A DNA stretch of 38,897 nucleotides from Aerococcaceae bacterium (GTDB lineage Bacteria; Bacillota; Bacilli; Lactobacillales; Aerococcaceae). The notes beneath the pieces were generated by a model. That model made no database searches. It was not told the DNA's origin and saw nothing but the letters and a program-made list of their open reading frames with translations. Both the position numbers and the translations under genes were made by a program. Positions 24,156-32,131 of this stretch are shown piece by piece (positions within the stretch are counted from its first letter, which is position 1; every line of letters begins with the position of its first letter). The stretch spans positions 1 to 38,897 of the forward strand of contig JAUNEB010000011.1 of the NCBI GenBank assembly GCA_030525795.1, read 5' to 3'.

Positions 24156-24512
24156 ATGGCTGAAAAAAATTTGACAGCTAAAGATATTTTACAAAAAGAA
24201 TTCACTCGCGGTTTGCGCGGTTATAACACGGCTGAGGTGGATGAATATTTAGACATGATTATTCGTGACTACGATGCTTACCAAAAAGATGTGGCGTACT
24301 TGAAAACCGAAAACGAACGGCTTATTAGCAAAGTTGACGAATTAACGAAGCAACTTTCCCTCGCTAAAAAGACCGTCCCAACAACGCCAGGTAGTGGCGT
24401 AACGAACTTTGACATTTTGAAACGTTTATCGAATTTAGAAAAACACGTTTTTGGTGCTAAAATTAACAATTTAGACAACACCATTAACTATTCAGACGTT
24501 ACACAAGCATAA
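24156..24512 (+). CDS. gpsB: Cell-division/elongation coordinator GpsB (DivIVA family)
   Basis: 118 residues. The N-terminal DivIVA-like block is LTAKDILQKEFTRGLRGYNTAEVDEYLDMIIRDYDAY, followed by a coiled coil (about 45-70: LKTENERLISKVDELTKQLS) and the short C-terminal trimerisation part FDILKRLSNLEKHVFG. GpsB shuttles penicillin-binding proteins between side wall and septum. The ATG at 24156 is chosen over an in-frame GTG three codons earlier because GAGAGGTGA is placed for it. Synteny with rnpB and ypsC is as in Bacillus. Confidence 0.96.
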   Translation: MAEKNLTAKDILQKEFTRGLRGYNTAEVDEYLDMIIRDYDAYQKDVAYLKTENERLISKVDELTKQLSLAKKTVPTTPGSGVTNFDILKRLSNLEKHVFGAKINNLDNTINYSDVTQA

Positions 24513-24513
24513 T
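24484..24513 (+). promoter_or_regulatory. Candidate rnpB promoter inside the gpsB 3' end
   Basis: TTAACT (24484-24489), 18 bp, CATAAT (24508-24513); the -10 includes the gpsB stop codon. Transcription start would fall at about 24519, exactly where the RNase P P1 helix begins. It departs from consensus, so co-transcription with gpsB is an alternative. Confidence 0.4.
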
Positions 24514-24518
24514 CACCA

Positions 24519-24892
24519 AGTAAATTTTAGGTAATCGCGGCTAGAAATAGTTGAGGAAAGTCCATGCTCGCACGCGCTGAGATGCGTGTAGTGTTCGTGC
24601 TTAGCGAAACAATAAGCTAAGGCAACGTGAATCGTTGACGGCAGGAAAAATGACTACGGCTTTGCTATGTCAAAGTATTCTTGAAAGTGCCACAGTGACG
24701 AAGCAATATTGGAAACGGTATTGGTGGAACGCGGTAAACCCCTCGAGCGAGCAACCCAAACTTTGGTAGGGGCACTTTTTCTAGTAGGAAATGAACGAAC
24801 GAAAGAGGCAGTAATTGCAGATAGATGATTACCCAATGGCGCGAGTGCCTATATCGCGTCATTTGACAAAACATGGCTTATCGAAATTTACT
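24519..24892 (+). ncRNA. rnpB: RNase P RNA (class B)
   Basis: Catalytic RNA that matures tRNA 5' ends. The 5' core GAGGAAAGTCCATGCTCGCAC (shown in part) and the GTAGTGTTCGTGC that follows are diagnostic of class B RNase P RNA. The ends pair: AGTAAATTT at 24519-24527 with AAATTTACT at 24884-24892 (P1). The length of about 374 is slightly shorter than the Bacillus subtilis RNA. It starts only six bases after gpsB and is followed by its own terminator. Confidence 0.95.
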
Positions 24893-24902
24893 TTAATAGG
24901 TT

Positions 24903-24927
24903 TAGGCTCATTACGAGCCTATTTTTA
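24903..24927 (+). terminator. Terminator of rnpB
   Basis: TAGGCTC (24903-24909) pairs with GAGCCTA (24915-24921), then five T. The ypsC ribosome site comes next. Confidence 0.8.
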
Positions 24928-24946
24928 TACACAGAAAGGAATTATG

Positions 24947-26071
24947 ATGAAAACTTATAACTTAATTGCGACGGCTGCTGCCGGTATCGAGTCGCTCGTC
25001 GCCAACGAACTCAAGCAACACGGCTACACCGTCCAAACCGAAAATGGTCGCGTCAACTTCACTGGAAATGCGCGTGATATCGCCTTTACTAACTTATGGC
25101 TACGAACTGCCGACCGCATCAAAATTAACTACGGCTCTTTTACCGCGAAAGCATTCGAACAATTGTATGACCAAACTTACGCGTTGCCGTGGGAAGATAT
25201 TTTGCCACTGGATGCTGAATTTCCCGTCAGCGGAAAATCTGTCAAATCGCAATTGCATAGCGTGCCGAACTGCCAGCGTATCGTCAAAAAAGCCATTGCT
25301 AACCGCTTGATGAATTATTATCATCGCCGCACAAACCTCGCTGAAACGGGCGCCCTTTACCCGATTGAAGTATCGATTCTCAAAGACACCGTCACCTTGA
25401 CGTTGGATACGAGCGGCACCAGTTTATTCAAACGTGGCTACCGTGCCGAAAAAGGTGGCGCGCCACTCAAAGAAAACATGGCGGCTGCGCTCGTGATGTT
25501 GACGACTTGGCACCCTGACCGTCCACTTTACGACCCATGTTGCGGTTCAGGCACCATCCTCATCGAAGCCGCACTCATCGGACACAACATCGCACCTGGA
25601 TTTAACCGTTCTTTTGCCGCCGAAAAATGGACAATGCTTCATCCAGAAGTTTGGCAAACCGTCCGCGACGAAGCAGAAGCGCTCGCTAACTACGACATCG
25701 AACTCGATTTACTCGGAACGGATATTGACCACCGCATGATTGAAATCGCCAAACAAAATGCTCTAGAAGCAGGCGTAGCCGACAGTATCCAATTCAAACA
25801 AATGCAGTTGAGCGACTATCGTCCCGACAAAGAATACGGCATTTTAATTGCGAATCCGCCTTACGGCGATCGTCTTTTGACCGAAGAAAAAGTCCATCAA
25901 CTCTACAAGCAAATGGGCGAAGTGTACCGCAACATGCCTACTTGGAGCAAATATATTTTGACGAGCGACGAAACGTTCGAAACACACTACGGCGAAAAAG
26001 CCACCAAAAAACGCAAACTATATAACGGCGCCATCAAAGTTGACTATTATCAATATTGGGGCAAAAAATAG
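24947..26071 (+). CDS. ypsC: THUMP-domain class I RNA methyltransferase (YpsC/RlmL-like)
   Basis: 374 residues. The start is at MKTYNLIATAAAGIESLV, six bases after AAAGGA; an ATG one codon earlier is too close to it, and the longest frame would run into rnpB. The THUMP domain (about 45-155) precedes a methyltransferase fold with YDPCCGSGTILIEAALIGHN (SAM site) and ANPPYGDRL, the N-MTase NPPY motif. It probably makes m2G in 23S rRNA as RlmL does; the exact site is inferred. Place next to gpsB-rnpB is as in Bacillus subtilis. Confidence 0.92.
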   Translation: MKTYNLIATAAAGIESLVANELKQHGYTVQTENGRVNFTGNARDIAFTNLWLRTADRIKINYGSFTAKAFEQLYDQTYALPWEDILPLDAEFPVSGKSVKSQLHSVPNCQRIVKKAIANRLMNYYHRRTNLAETGALYPIEVSILKDTVTLTLDTSGTSLFKRGYRAEKGGAPLKENMAAALVMLTTWHPDRPLYDPCCGSGTILIEAALIGHNIAPGFNRSFAAEKWTMLHPEVWQTVRDEAEALANYDIELDLLGTDIDHRMIEIAKQNALEAGVADSIQFKQMQLSDYRPDKEYGILIANPPYGDRLLTEEKVHQLYKQMGEVYRNMPTWSKYILTSDETFETHYGEKATKKRKLYNGAIKVDYYQYWGKK

Positions 26072-26100
26072 AGGCTGGTTATCCAACCTCTATTTTTTTT
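26069..26100 (+). terminator. Terminator of ypsC (also faces the secreted-protein gene)
   Basis: TAGAGGCTGG pairs with CCAACCTCTA (one mismatch) across TTAT, then eight T. The stem includes the ypsC stop codon. Confidence 0.85.
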
Positions 26101-27049
26101 AATTGGTATATTCGCCAACTTCCACGAATAGCTGTGGCATATCAAGACGGGTACTAGAGATTATACAATAAGCGACCACTTCGTCATACAGAGCAGGATG
26201 GCTATTCGCCACTTCCGTATAAAACAAAAAATATTGCTCACCACTATTTGCCGTGATGATGAACACGTATTCCTCACGCCCATTTCTAATCCACGATCCC
26301 CAGTCTTCTGTCACCATTCCTTCGACTTTAACGCGTTCTCCTGGATTCCAACTGCGGAATTTTTTGGTTCTTTCGGGGTAGTCGTTCACATCAAAGTCGC
26401 TCATGTCGGGTTTTTCTACAAAAAAGACGCCTTTGCGCGATAATTGGACTCGCGCTTGATGTTCGTCGAGTTCAGACGCGAGCAATTCGGCCCCATAACT
26501 AGCCTCTTCCTCACTCAAAAATCGCGTCATCAATACGTTTGCTTCTACTTGATTGGACGGGAAGCCTTCGTCTGAAATGTGCATATTTTCAATTTCTGAA
26601 TATTCTACAAATGCACCTTTTGCCGTTTCAACTTGCACAATGAAATCGCTAATTTGCTCTTCCGTGACTTGATGATTTAATGCTTTCATCAAATGCGATA
26701 TATAGTGCCCATAGTCAATCTTATCACGGCGTCTTTTGCTAAAAGCGAAGTCAATTTTGACATGGTCTTCTTCGGTGTCAATCTGCAGTGATTTGATTTC
26801 GGGGTCAAATTTTTGTGCGTCAATTGCGATTTTCCCGCCAGACAGCGTAAGGTCTTCTGCCGTAATATCCCATCCTAATTGTTGCTCAATTTCGTAAATT
26901 AAGCGGTTGGCAACAGCGCTATCGACGAACACTTCGTATTGTGGCGCGTAGTCCTTTTCAAAAACATCGTGCGCTTCCTGAGCGGCCACCGGTTGCGATA
27001 AGCAAAGGATTCCGAATACGGTGCTCATGATTTTTTGCCAGTATTTCAT
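26099..27049 (-). CDS. Secreted protein of unknown function
   Basis: 316 residues from an ATG with GGAGGAAAAATA upstream. A signal peptide (MKYWQKIMSTVFGILCLSQP, cleavage near VAAQEA) is followed by an acidic mixed alpha/beta body. The middle region (about 80-190) alternates strands and helices, including YGHYISHLMKALNHQVTEEQ; the C-terminal third begins GERVKVEGMVTEDWGSWIR and resembles a small beta-barrel, but I do not recognise a family. Its ATG overlaps the stop of the HAD gene by one base (TAATG). No lipobox or sorting motif, so it is presumably released or wall-associated. Confidence 0.75.
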   Translation of the reverse strand: MKYWQKIMSTVFGILCLSQPVAAQEAHDVFEKDYAPQYEVFVDSAVANRLIYEIEQQLGWDITAEDLTLSGGKIAIDAQKFDPEIKSLQIDTEEDHVKIDFAFSKRRRDKIDYGHYISHLMKALNHQVTEEQISDFIVQVETAKGAFVEYSEIENMHISDEGFPSNQVEANVLMTRFLSEEEASYGAELLASELDEHQARVQLSRKGVFFVEKPDMSDFDVNDYPERTKKFRSWNPGERVKVEGMVTEDWGSWIRNGREEYVFIITANSGEQYFLFYTEVANSHPALYDEVVAYCIISSTRLDMPQLFVEVGEYTN

Positions 27050-27861
27050 TATTTTTCCTCCTCGCAATTTAGTAAATAGTTTTCCATCCATTGTGCGACA
27101 CCGTCTTCATTGTTCGTTGCCGTTATGTAGCGGCACAACGCTTGAATGTCTTGCGGTGCGTTCCCCATTGCGACGGAATGGTGGACGTAAGACAGCATGG
27201 GCACATCGTTGTAGCCGTCGCCGAATGCTGCTGCGTTACTTACGGACATGCCATTTTGAGTGAGGATCCACTCGATGCCTTTGGCTTTCGTGGCGTCTGC
27301 TGCGGTAATTTCCATATAAGTACTCGTCGATTGGTGCACATGAATGCCCAAATTTAGCGCATCAAGGCGTTTTTTGGCTTGCGAAAGACGTTCAGAATCA
27401 AAGCCAATGAGCATAATTTTGAATACGCGATGCGTTTTATTTTGACAAAAAGTTACATAATCACTCCAAACAGGCGTCAAGCCCGTCGCTTGCATTTCTA
27501 AGCGCGTGCCGTCATCCAGCCGATCGGTGTACCACGTATCTCGATCGTAATAATGCACACTCATCTCCGAAAATTCCCGCGCCAAAATATCTAGCACCTT
27601 GTACGCCGTTTGCGTATCCATCGCGGATTCCTTTAAGATTGTCCCGTCCAGCTGAAAAATCAGTCCGCCATTGTAAGCCACTTGCGGCCCTGTCAAATTC
27701 AATTGGCGCATCGTAGCCGTCATTTCCATTGGCGAGCGTGCCGACACTAACGTAAACGGAATCGCACACGCCAAAATAGTTCGCTGATTCCGCTCAGAAA
27801 GTGTGCCATCGCTTCGCAACAACGTCCCATCCATATCACAAAAAAGATGCTCAATTCGCAT
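27049..27861 (-). CDS. HAD-superfamily phosphatase, Cof-type
   Basis: 270 residues from MRIEHLFCDMDGTLLRSDG (motif I D10/D12), with GAGGGG upstream. Motif II is TLVSARSPMEM, the C2 cap spans about 85-190, the lysine is in ATKAKGIEWIL, and motif IV is AAFGDGYNDVPMLSYVHHSVAMGNA. These phosphatases act on sugar phosphates, FMN or PLP-like substrates with wide overlap. It overlaps both neighbours (RNase HI-like by 11 bases, secreted protein by one), so the three are translationally coupled. Confidence 0.92.
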   Translation of the reverse strand: MRIEHLFCDMDGTLLRSDGTLSERNQRTILACAIPFTLVSARSPMEMTATMRQLNLTGPQVAYNGGLIFQLDGTILKESAMDTQTAYKVLDILAREFSEMSVHYYDRDTWYTDRLDDGTRLEMQATGLTPVWSDYVTFCQNKTHRVFKIMLIGFDSERLSQAKKRLDALNLGIHVHQSTSTYMEITAADATKAKGIEWILTQNGMSVSNAAAFGDGYNDVPMLSYVHHSVAMGNAPQDIQALCRYITATNNEDGVAQWMENYLLNCEEEK

Positions 27862-28261
27862 GTAAATCCCCCTCGTATAAGGCTTGACGTGCCAAATGGT
27901 CGGCCGCTTTATTATCCTTGTCGGCAATCCAGTTAATGAACAACAACTGATGTCGATCCATTTTTTCTAAAATTTCGGTTAGCCATTTTGCATAAACTTC
28001 ATCTTTGGCGTAACGTTTTTCGATGGATTGGACGACAATTTTGCTGTCGCTATAAAGCGTGACTAATTCTTGCGTCGCGTCCAAAGTTTCCAATAATTGC
28101 AGCGCCAACAACATCGCTTGAAATTCCGCTTCATGATTATCTTGAACGTGCGGCAAATAGTGCGTTTGCGTATGCTGCTTGCCGTCTTTAATGGCGTTAC
28201 AAGCAATCGCAGCCGACTGTTGCTTCGGATTGTACGCGGCATCGACATAAACTTTATACAT
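27851..28261 (-). CDS. RNase HI-family protein
   Basis: 136 residues from MYKVYVDAAYNP, preceded by AAGGTGGG. The acidic active-site set is present: D7 in YVDAAY, E46 in HEAEFQAM, D72 in LYSDSKIVVQS and D121 in NKAADHLAR. It lacks the basic protrusion of Escherichia coli RNase HI, as do YpdQ/YpeP-type Firmicute proteins, and it may be a ribonuclease H acting on RNA/DNA hybrids. First gene of a three-gene unit. Extended -10 TGT-TATACT (plus 28298-28303) overlaps the promoter of the divergent gene. Confidence 0.87.
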   Translation of the reverse strand: MYKVYVDAAYNPKQQSAAIACNAIKDGKQHTQTHYLPHVQDNHEAEFQAMLLALQLLETLDATQELVTLYSDSKIVVQSIEKRYAKDEVYAKWLTEILEKMDRHQLLFINWIADKDNKAADHLARQALYEGDLHAN

Positions 28262-28290
28262 TAAAACTACCCACCTTCTATCAATTATGT

Positions 28291-28303
28291 TACAATCAGT
28301 ATA
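28291..28303. promoter_or_regulatory. Overlapping divergent extended -10 elements
   Basis: Plus strand TGT-TACAAT with TACAAT at 28291-28296; minus strand TGT-TATACT with its -10 on plus 28298-28303. The two promoters, for the helical-repeat gene and the RNase HI unit, are one base apart and so are probably mutually exclusive. No strong -35 on either side. Confidence 0.5.
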
Positions 28304-28321
28304 ACATATTTTGGAGGTGCT

Positions 28322-29266
28322 ATGATGAGTGAGATTGTTCCTTTTCCTAATAATTCCGAACATTTTTTCCGAAAAGCTATGAACGCGTTATCCAACCAAC
28401 AATTCGAGCAAGGCGAGCAATTGTTACACAAAAGTTTGGAGCAAGGTTACGACGAGGCGTTTTTTGAATTAGTGAATGTGTACGTCCTTTTCAAAAAAAA
28501 ATCGACTTTGCAAGCGTTGTGGGACACGTATTATCCAGCTGAAGAAAGCCGCATTGAGACGGAGCCTTTGCTCATGGCGTATGCTTTTAGTGCGCCTGTT
28601 TTGTACGACACAACGCAAGCGCTCATCATGCTCTACCGTCTAAAAGACGTCGCGCTTACACGCCAATGGTCTGCCTTATCGATTGAGCACGCCATCCAAA
28701 AACTCAACACCCTACAATCCTTCGAACAAAAATTAGACCAGTCTGTTCAAACGCAACACGTCGAGCAATTTGTCACGCAACTCAACAACACCAGCCCGTT
28801 CACATTGCTTGAACACCTTAAACATTTATACACGCTTCCTTACGAAAAAGGCGCCCTTTTTTATGAAGCGGTGCTAGCACATCCTCAAATCACTCATTAC
28901 ATTAAAAGCGATGTGCTCCATTATTTGTTGAACCTGTCGCTGGCGCAATCGGTCACTGTTCACTGGCAAAACGACTTGCGCACAGTCCCCCTCAACACCT
29001 TGAAACCTTATACAGAATGCGCGCCTTTTATTGCGGCTGTACGCGCGATTCGTCAACATTGCGAGCGCAATGATCCGCATCTCTACGACATTCTCATTCA
29101 GCAACTGACGTTGCATACGATGGTATTTTACTTGGATTTGGATGCTGTTTTAGCGGAGGCGCAAGATTGGCTCGACTACATGACGACGGGCGAAACATCG
29201 TCTGAATTATTGCAGCAAGCCGTTCAACAAGCCGAAATCGAGCTGCAATCTTTATTTGAACTTTAA
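28322..29266 (+). CDS. Helical-repeat (TPR-like) protein of unknown function
   Basis: 314 residues, nearly all helical, no signal or membrane segment. The N-terminal part (FFRKAMNALSNQQFEQGEQLLHKSLEQGYDEAFFELVNVYVL) reads as one to two TPR/Sel1-like repeats; the rest is Leu/His/Gln-rich helices without clear motif. The first ATG is four bases after GGAGG; the next ATG (28325) has better spacing, so the product may begin one residue later. Function not assigned. Confidence 0.78.
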   Translation: MMSEIVPFPNNSEHFFRKAMNALSNQQFEQGEQLLHKSLEQGYDEAFFELVNVYVLFKKKSTLQALWDTYYPAEESRIETEPLLMAYAFSAPVLYDTTQALIMLYRLKDVALTRQWSALSIEHAIQKLNTLQSFEQKLDQSVQTQHVEQFVTQLNNTSPFTLLEHLKHLYTLPYEKGALFYEAVLAHPQITHYIKSDVLHYLLNLSLAQSVTVHWQNDLRTVPLNTLKPYTECAPFIAAVRAIRQHCERNDPHLYDILIQQLTLHTMVFYLDLDAVLAEAQDWLDYMTTGETSSELLQQAVQQAEIELQSLFEL

Positions 29267-29267
29267 C

Positions 29268-29302
29268 AAAAAAAGTCGTCTCTTTTTACGGAGACGATTT
29301 TT
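29268..29302. terminator. Bidirectional terminator between the helical-repeat gene and the SemiSWEET-like gene
   Basis: GTCGTCTC (29275-29282) pairs with GAGACGAT (29291-29298), last pair G-T, with A run before and T run after. Confidence 0.85.
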
Positions 29303-29584
29303 TTAGCGGAATAGAATAACGGCAACTAACATTGACAGCGCCAAAAAGACGTTCACGCAAGCGAATACGAGTCCAAATTTGGACACGCCTTTTTTGACCG
29401 CTTGGTATTGTTGCACAACCATCGTGCTTAACGACACGGTCAATAGCACCCAAAACTCGAGCGATTGGCCGGCCACATTGCGCGTGGTGTAAGTTAAATA
29501 TAATTGTGGCATATAAGACGCAATCATCGTGGCAATGCCAATAATTGGCAAAATATCTTCCATAAAATTCCAAGAACGTTTCAT
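29303..29584 (-). CDS. SemiSWEET/PQ-loop family small transporter
   Basis: 93 residues with three membrane helices (about 11-29, 41-60 and 68-91), the size of a bacterial SemiSWEET. The PQ motif is in IASYMPQLYLTYTTRNVAGQSLEFWVL, in helix 1 and the following loop. Such proteins dimerise to make a six-helix sugar carrier. RBS GAGGAGG. Monocistronic; substrate unknown. Confidence 0.86.
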   Translation of the reverse strand: MKRSWNFMEDILPIIGIATMIASYMPQLYLTYTTRNVAGQSLEFWVLLTVSLSTMVVQQYQAVKKGVSKFGLVFACVNVFLALSMLVAVILFR

Positions 29585-29746
29585 TGAATTTTCCTCCTCA
29601 CTTTTAACACAAGGATTTCATTATACCGAGATAGGCAAAAACTGTCAATTTCTTACGGGAAAACAATTAAAAAACATTCCCATTTTTACAAAAAAAGTGT
29701 AAACTAGAACTGTTGAAAATTTTTATATTAAAGGGGTTATGATAAC

Positions 29747-30730
29747 ATGGTAATGTTTAAGCGTTTAGCAGGGAACATTGAAGGAAAAGGGATTAAAATT
29801 GTTTTCCCTGAAGCAAACGACAAGCGTGTATTGGGCGCGGCGGTACGTTTGAAAGTAGACAATCTTGTTGAGCCAATTTTGTTAGGAAACGTGGAAGAAG
29901 TGCGCGCGTTGGCAGCAAGTTCTGCTTGGAATATTGATAATTTTACAATTATTGATCCTGAAAATTACGAGGCGTTCGATGATATGGTTGCGTCTTTTGT
30001 AGAGCGTCGTAAAGGCAAGGCAACGGCTGAAGAAGCACAAACGATTTTGAAAGATGTGTCTTATTTTGGCACGATGTTGGTGCACATGGGCTTAGCAGAC
30101 GGATTAGTGAGTGGCGCGATTCACTCAACAGGCGATACCGTGCGTCCAGCGCTCCAAATTATTAAAACAAAACCTGGCATTACACGCACAAGCGGTGCAT
30201 TCATCATGGTGCCATCTGAAAGCGACGGTCAAAAATTAGTATTTGCCGATTGCGCCATCAACATTGATCCAAACGCGCAAGAATTGGCTGAAATCGCGGT
30301 TGAATCTGCTCATACAGCGAAAATTTTTGATATTGAACCTCGTGTGGCAATGTTGAGCTTTTCAACAAAAGGTTCTGCTAAAGCGGAGCAAGTGGACAAA
30401 GTCGTTGAAGCAACGCGTATTGCTCAAGAAATGGCCCCTGAATTTGAAATCGACGGCGAATTGCAATTCGACGCGGCTTATTCTGAAATTGTTGCTGACC
30501 AAAAAGCGCCTGAATCAAAAGTTGCCGGTCACGCAACCGTCTATGTGTTCCCAGATTTGCAATCAGGTAACATCGGCTACAAAATTGCACAACGTTTAGG
30601 TCACTATCAAGCAGTCGGTCCGATTTTGCAAGGATTGAACAAGCCCATTTCTGACTTATCACGCGGCTGTGTGGAAGAAGATGTTTATAAAGTAGCGATT
30701 ATTACTGCGAACCAAGCATTGAATAACTAA
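29747..30730 (+). CDS. pta: Phosphate acetyltransferase
   Basis: 327 residues, the short (catalytic-domain-only) Pta of Firmicutes. Signatures: KIVFPEANDKRVLGAAVRL, GLADGLVSGAIHSTGDTVRPALQII, SGAFIMVPS, AMLSFSTKGSA and GELQFDAAYSE near the C-terminal half. It interconverts acetyl-CoA and acetyl phosphate, giving ATP with acetate kinase. RBS AAAGGGG ten bases before the first ATG; a second ATG two codons on is possible. Strong terminator after it. Confidence 0.97.
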   Translation: MVMFKRLAGNIEGKGIKIVFPEANDKRVLGAAVRLKVDNLVEPILLGNVEEVRALAASSAWNIDNFTIIDPENYEAFDDMVASFVERRKGKATAEEAQTILKDVSYFGTMLVHMGLADGLVSGAIHSTGDTVRPALQIIKTKPGITRTSGAFIMVPSESDGQKLVFADCAINIDPNAQELAEIAVESAHTAKIFDIEPRVAMLSFSTKGSAKAEQVDKVVEATRIAQEMAPEFEIDGELQFDAAYSEIVADQKAPESKVAGHATVYVFPDLQSGNIGYKIAQRLGHYQAVGPILQGLNKPISDLSRGCVEEDVYKVAIITANQALNN

Positions 30731-30743
30731 TTGAAATAGAAAC

Positions 30744-30775
30744 AAACGGTCAAGGAAGTTCCTTGACCGTTTTGC
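30744..30775. terminator. Terminator after pta
   Basis: AAACGGTCAAGGA pairs with TCCTTGACCGTTT across a three-base loop, followed by a T-rich stretch. It also separates pta from the convergent htrA. Confidence 0.88.
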
Positions 30776-30781
30776 TTTTTT

Positions 30782-32020
30782 TTATTCGTCAACGGTTTCG
30801 ATAAGTTCGTCTAATTTAACGGAAATAACTTGCTCCGTTCCTTTGCGCAATAATGTTACTTGGACGGTGTCGCCTACGTTATAATTATATAACGCGCGAA
30901 TAAGCGATTGCGTATTATCGACGATAGTGTCATCAATTTTGATAATGACATCATACGGCTCGATCCCTGCTTTGCTTGCCGCTCCATTCGGCTCTAATTC
31001 AGCAACTGCTACGCCCGAAACAATGTCTTCTGGCAATTTCAAAATATCCGTGCGCGAACGGTAAGATAATTCTGCCACATCTCGCGATACGATACCTAAT
31101 TTTGGTCGGAGAACTTCTCCGTGTGTTTCTAATTGCGTCACAATGTCTTGGACGTCGTTACTTGGAATGGCAAATCCCATCCCTTCTATGCCGTATTCGC
31201 CATTTTTAATGGTGTTGATGCCGACTAAATGACCATTTTTGTCGAGGAGTGCGCCGCCTGAGTTACCAGGGTTAATGGCTGCATCTGTTTGTATTAAGGT
31301 TGCTGACCAATCTGCAATGCCGTCGTAATCGGTGTCCATGTCAATTTTGCGGTCCAATCCCGAAATAATCCCTTGCGTGACTGTGTTAGAATATTGAATA
31401 CCGAGTGGCGACCCAATCGCGATGGCTAAGCTCCCGATTTTGACAGCGGAAGAATCCGCAAATGGAATCGTCGCCGTAGCGTGCTGCGCGTCAATGGTAA
31501 CGAGCGCCAAATCGGTCACACTATCTTGTCCAACTAAGGTGCCCTCTACCATTGTTCCGTCCGCCAAAATGATTTCGACCGCTTCGGCATTTTCGATAAC
31601 GTGGAAATTGGTCACAATATACGCTTTTTGTTCGTCAATTTTGTAAACGACGCCGCTACCTTCGCCTACAATTAGCAGACCCGATTCATCTGCTGGAAAT
31701 TCGCTCTGCTGGCTAAAAACATTAAACGGATCGTACGTAGATTGCTTGTTGACGACGGTTACGACTGCATTTTTGGATTGTTCGGCCACTTTCATTACGG
31801 CGGACTCAAAATCCGTCAATGCCGCAGTGTCTTGTGCGGTCATTTCTGTAGAAGTTGAACTGTCAGGCGCTGGTTGCGATACATTACTTTGTCCCGCTAA
31901 CCCCCACAATCCTAATACCACCGCGCAACCTAAAGCGCCGCCCAAAACACTTTTTCCAAAAGTAGAACGCTTCGGTTCAGTCGGTTCCGTTACCGTTGAT
32001 TCCAATAAAGGTTCTGTCAT
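30782..32020 (-). CDS. htrA: HtrA/DegP-type membrane-anchored serine protease
   Basis: 412 residues from the ATG before TEPLLESTV; AAGGAAGGA is nine bases upstream, and the earlier GTG/ATG in frame are too near or before it. One TM anchor (about 23-43), then a trypsin-like domain with triad H140 (IVTNFHVIEN), D170 (DSVTDLALV) and S254 (INPGNSGGALLD), and one PDZ domain (about 310-400: GVAVAELEPNGAASKAGIEPYDVI). Degrades misfolded exported proteins. C32 in the TM is unusual but not a lipobox. An extended -10 (TGG-TAATAT) lies about 35 bp upstream. Confidence 0.96.
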   Translation of the reverse strand: MTEPLLESTVTEPTEPKRSTFGKSVLGGALGCAVVLGLWGLAGQSNVSQPAPDSSTSTEMTAQDTAALTDFESAVMKVAEQSKNAVVTVVNKQSTYDPFNVFSQQSEFPADESGLLIVGEGSGVVYKIDEQKAYIVTNFHVIENAEAVEIILADGTMVEGTLVGQDSVTDLALVTIDAQHATATIPFADSSAVKIGSLAIAIGSPLGIQYSNTVTQGIISGLDRKIDMDTDYDGIADWSATLIQTDAAINPGNSGGALLDKNGHLVGINTIKNGEYGIEGMGFAIPSNDVQDIVTQLETHGEVLRPKLGIVSRDVAELSYRSRTDILKLPEDIVSGVAVAELEPNGAASKAGIEPYDVIIKIDDTIVDNTQSLIRALYNYNVGDTVQVTLLRKGTEQVISVKLDELIETVDE

Positions 32021-32085
32021 TTTAATCATTCCTTCCTTCACTCATCAGATACCTTTATATTACCATATTTTTTTGAAAAAATTGA

Positions 32086-32121
32086 GAAAAATAAACGACT
32101 CTTTTTTCAAAAGTCGTTTAT
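32086..32121 (-). terminator. Terminator of the TPP-controlled transporter operon
   Basis: ATAAACGACT (32091-32100) pairs perfectly with AGTCGTTTAT (32112-32121), followed on the minus strand by TTTTTC. It lies 11 bases past the amidase stop. Confidence 0.85.
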
Positions 32122-32131
32122 CGTAATTCAT

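Noticed and set aside
24815-24946. Longer start for ypsC
   Set aside because: It would translate the 3' half of RNase P RNA and its terminator; the family start MKTYNLIATAAAG with a ribosome site is at 24947.
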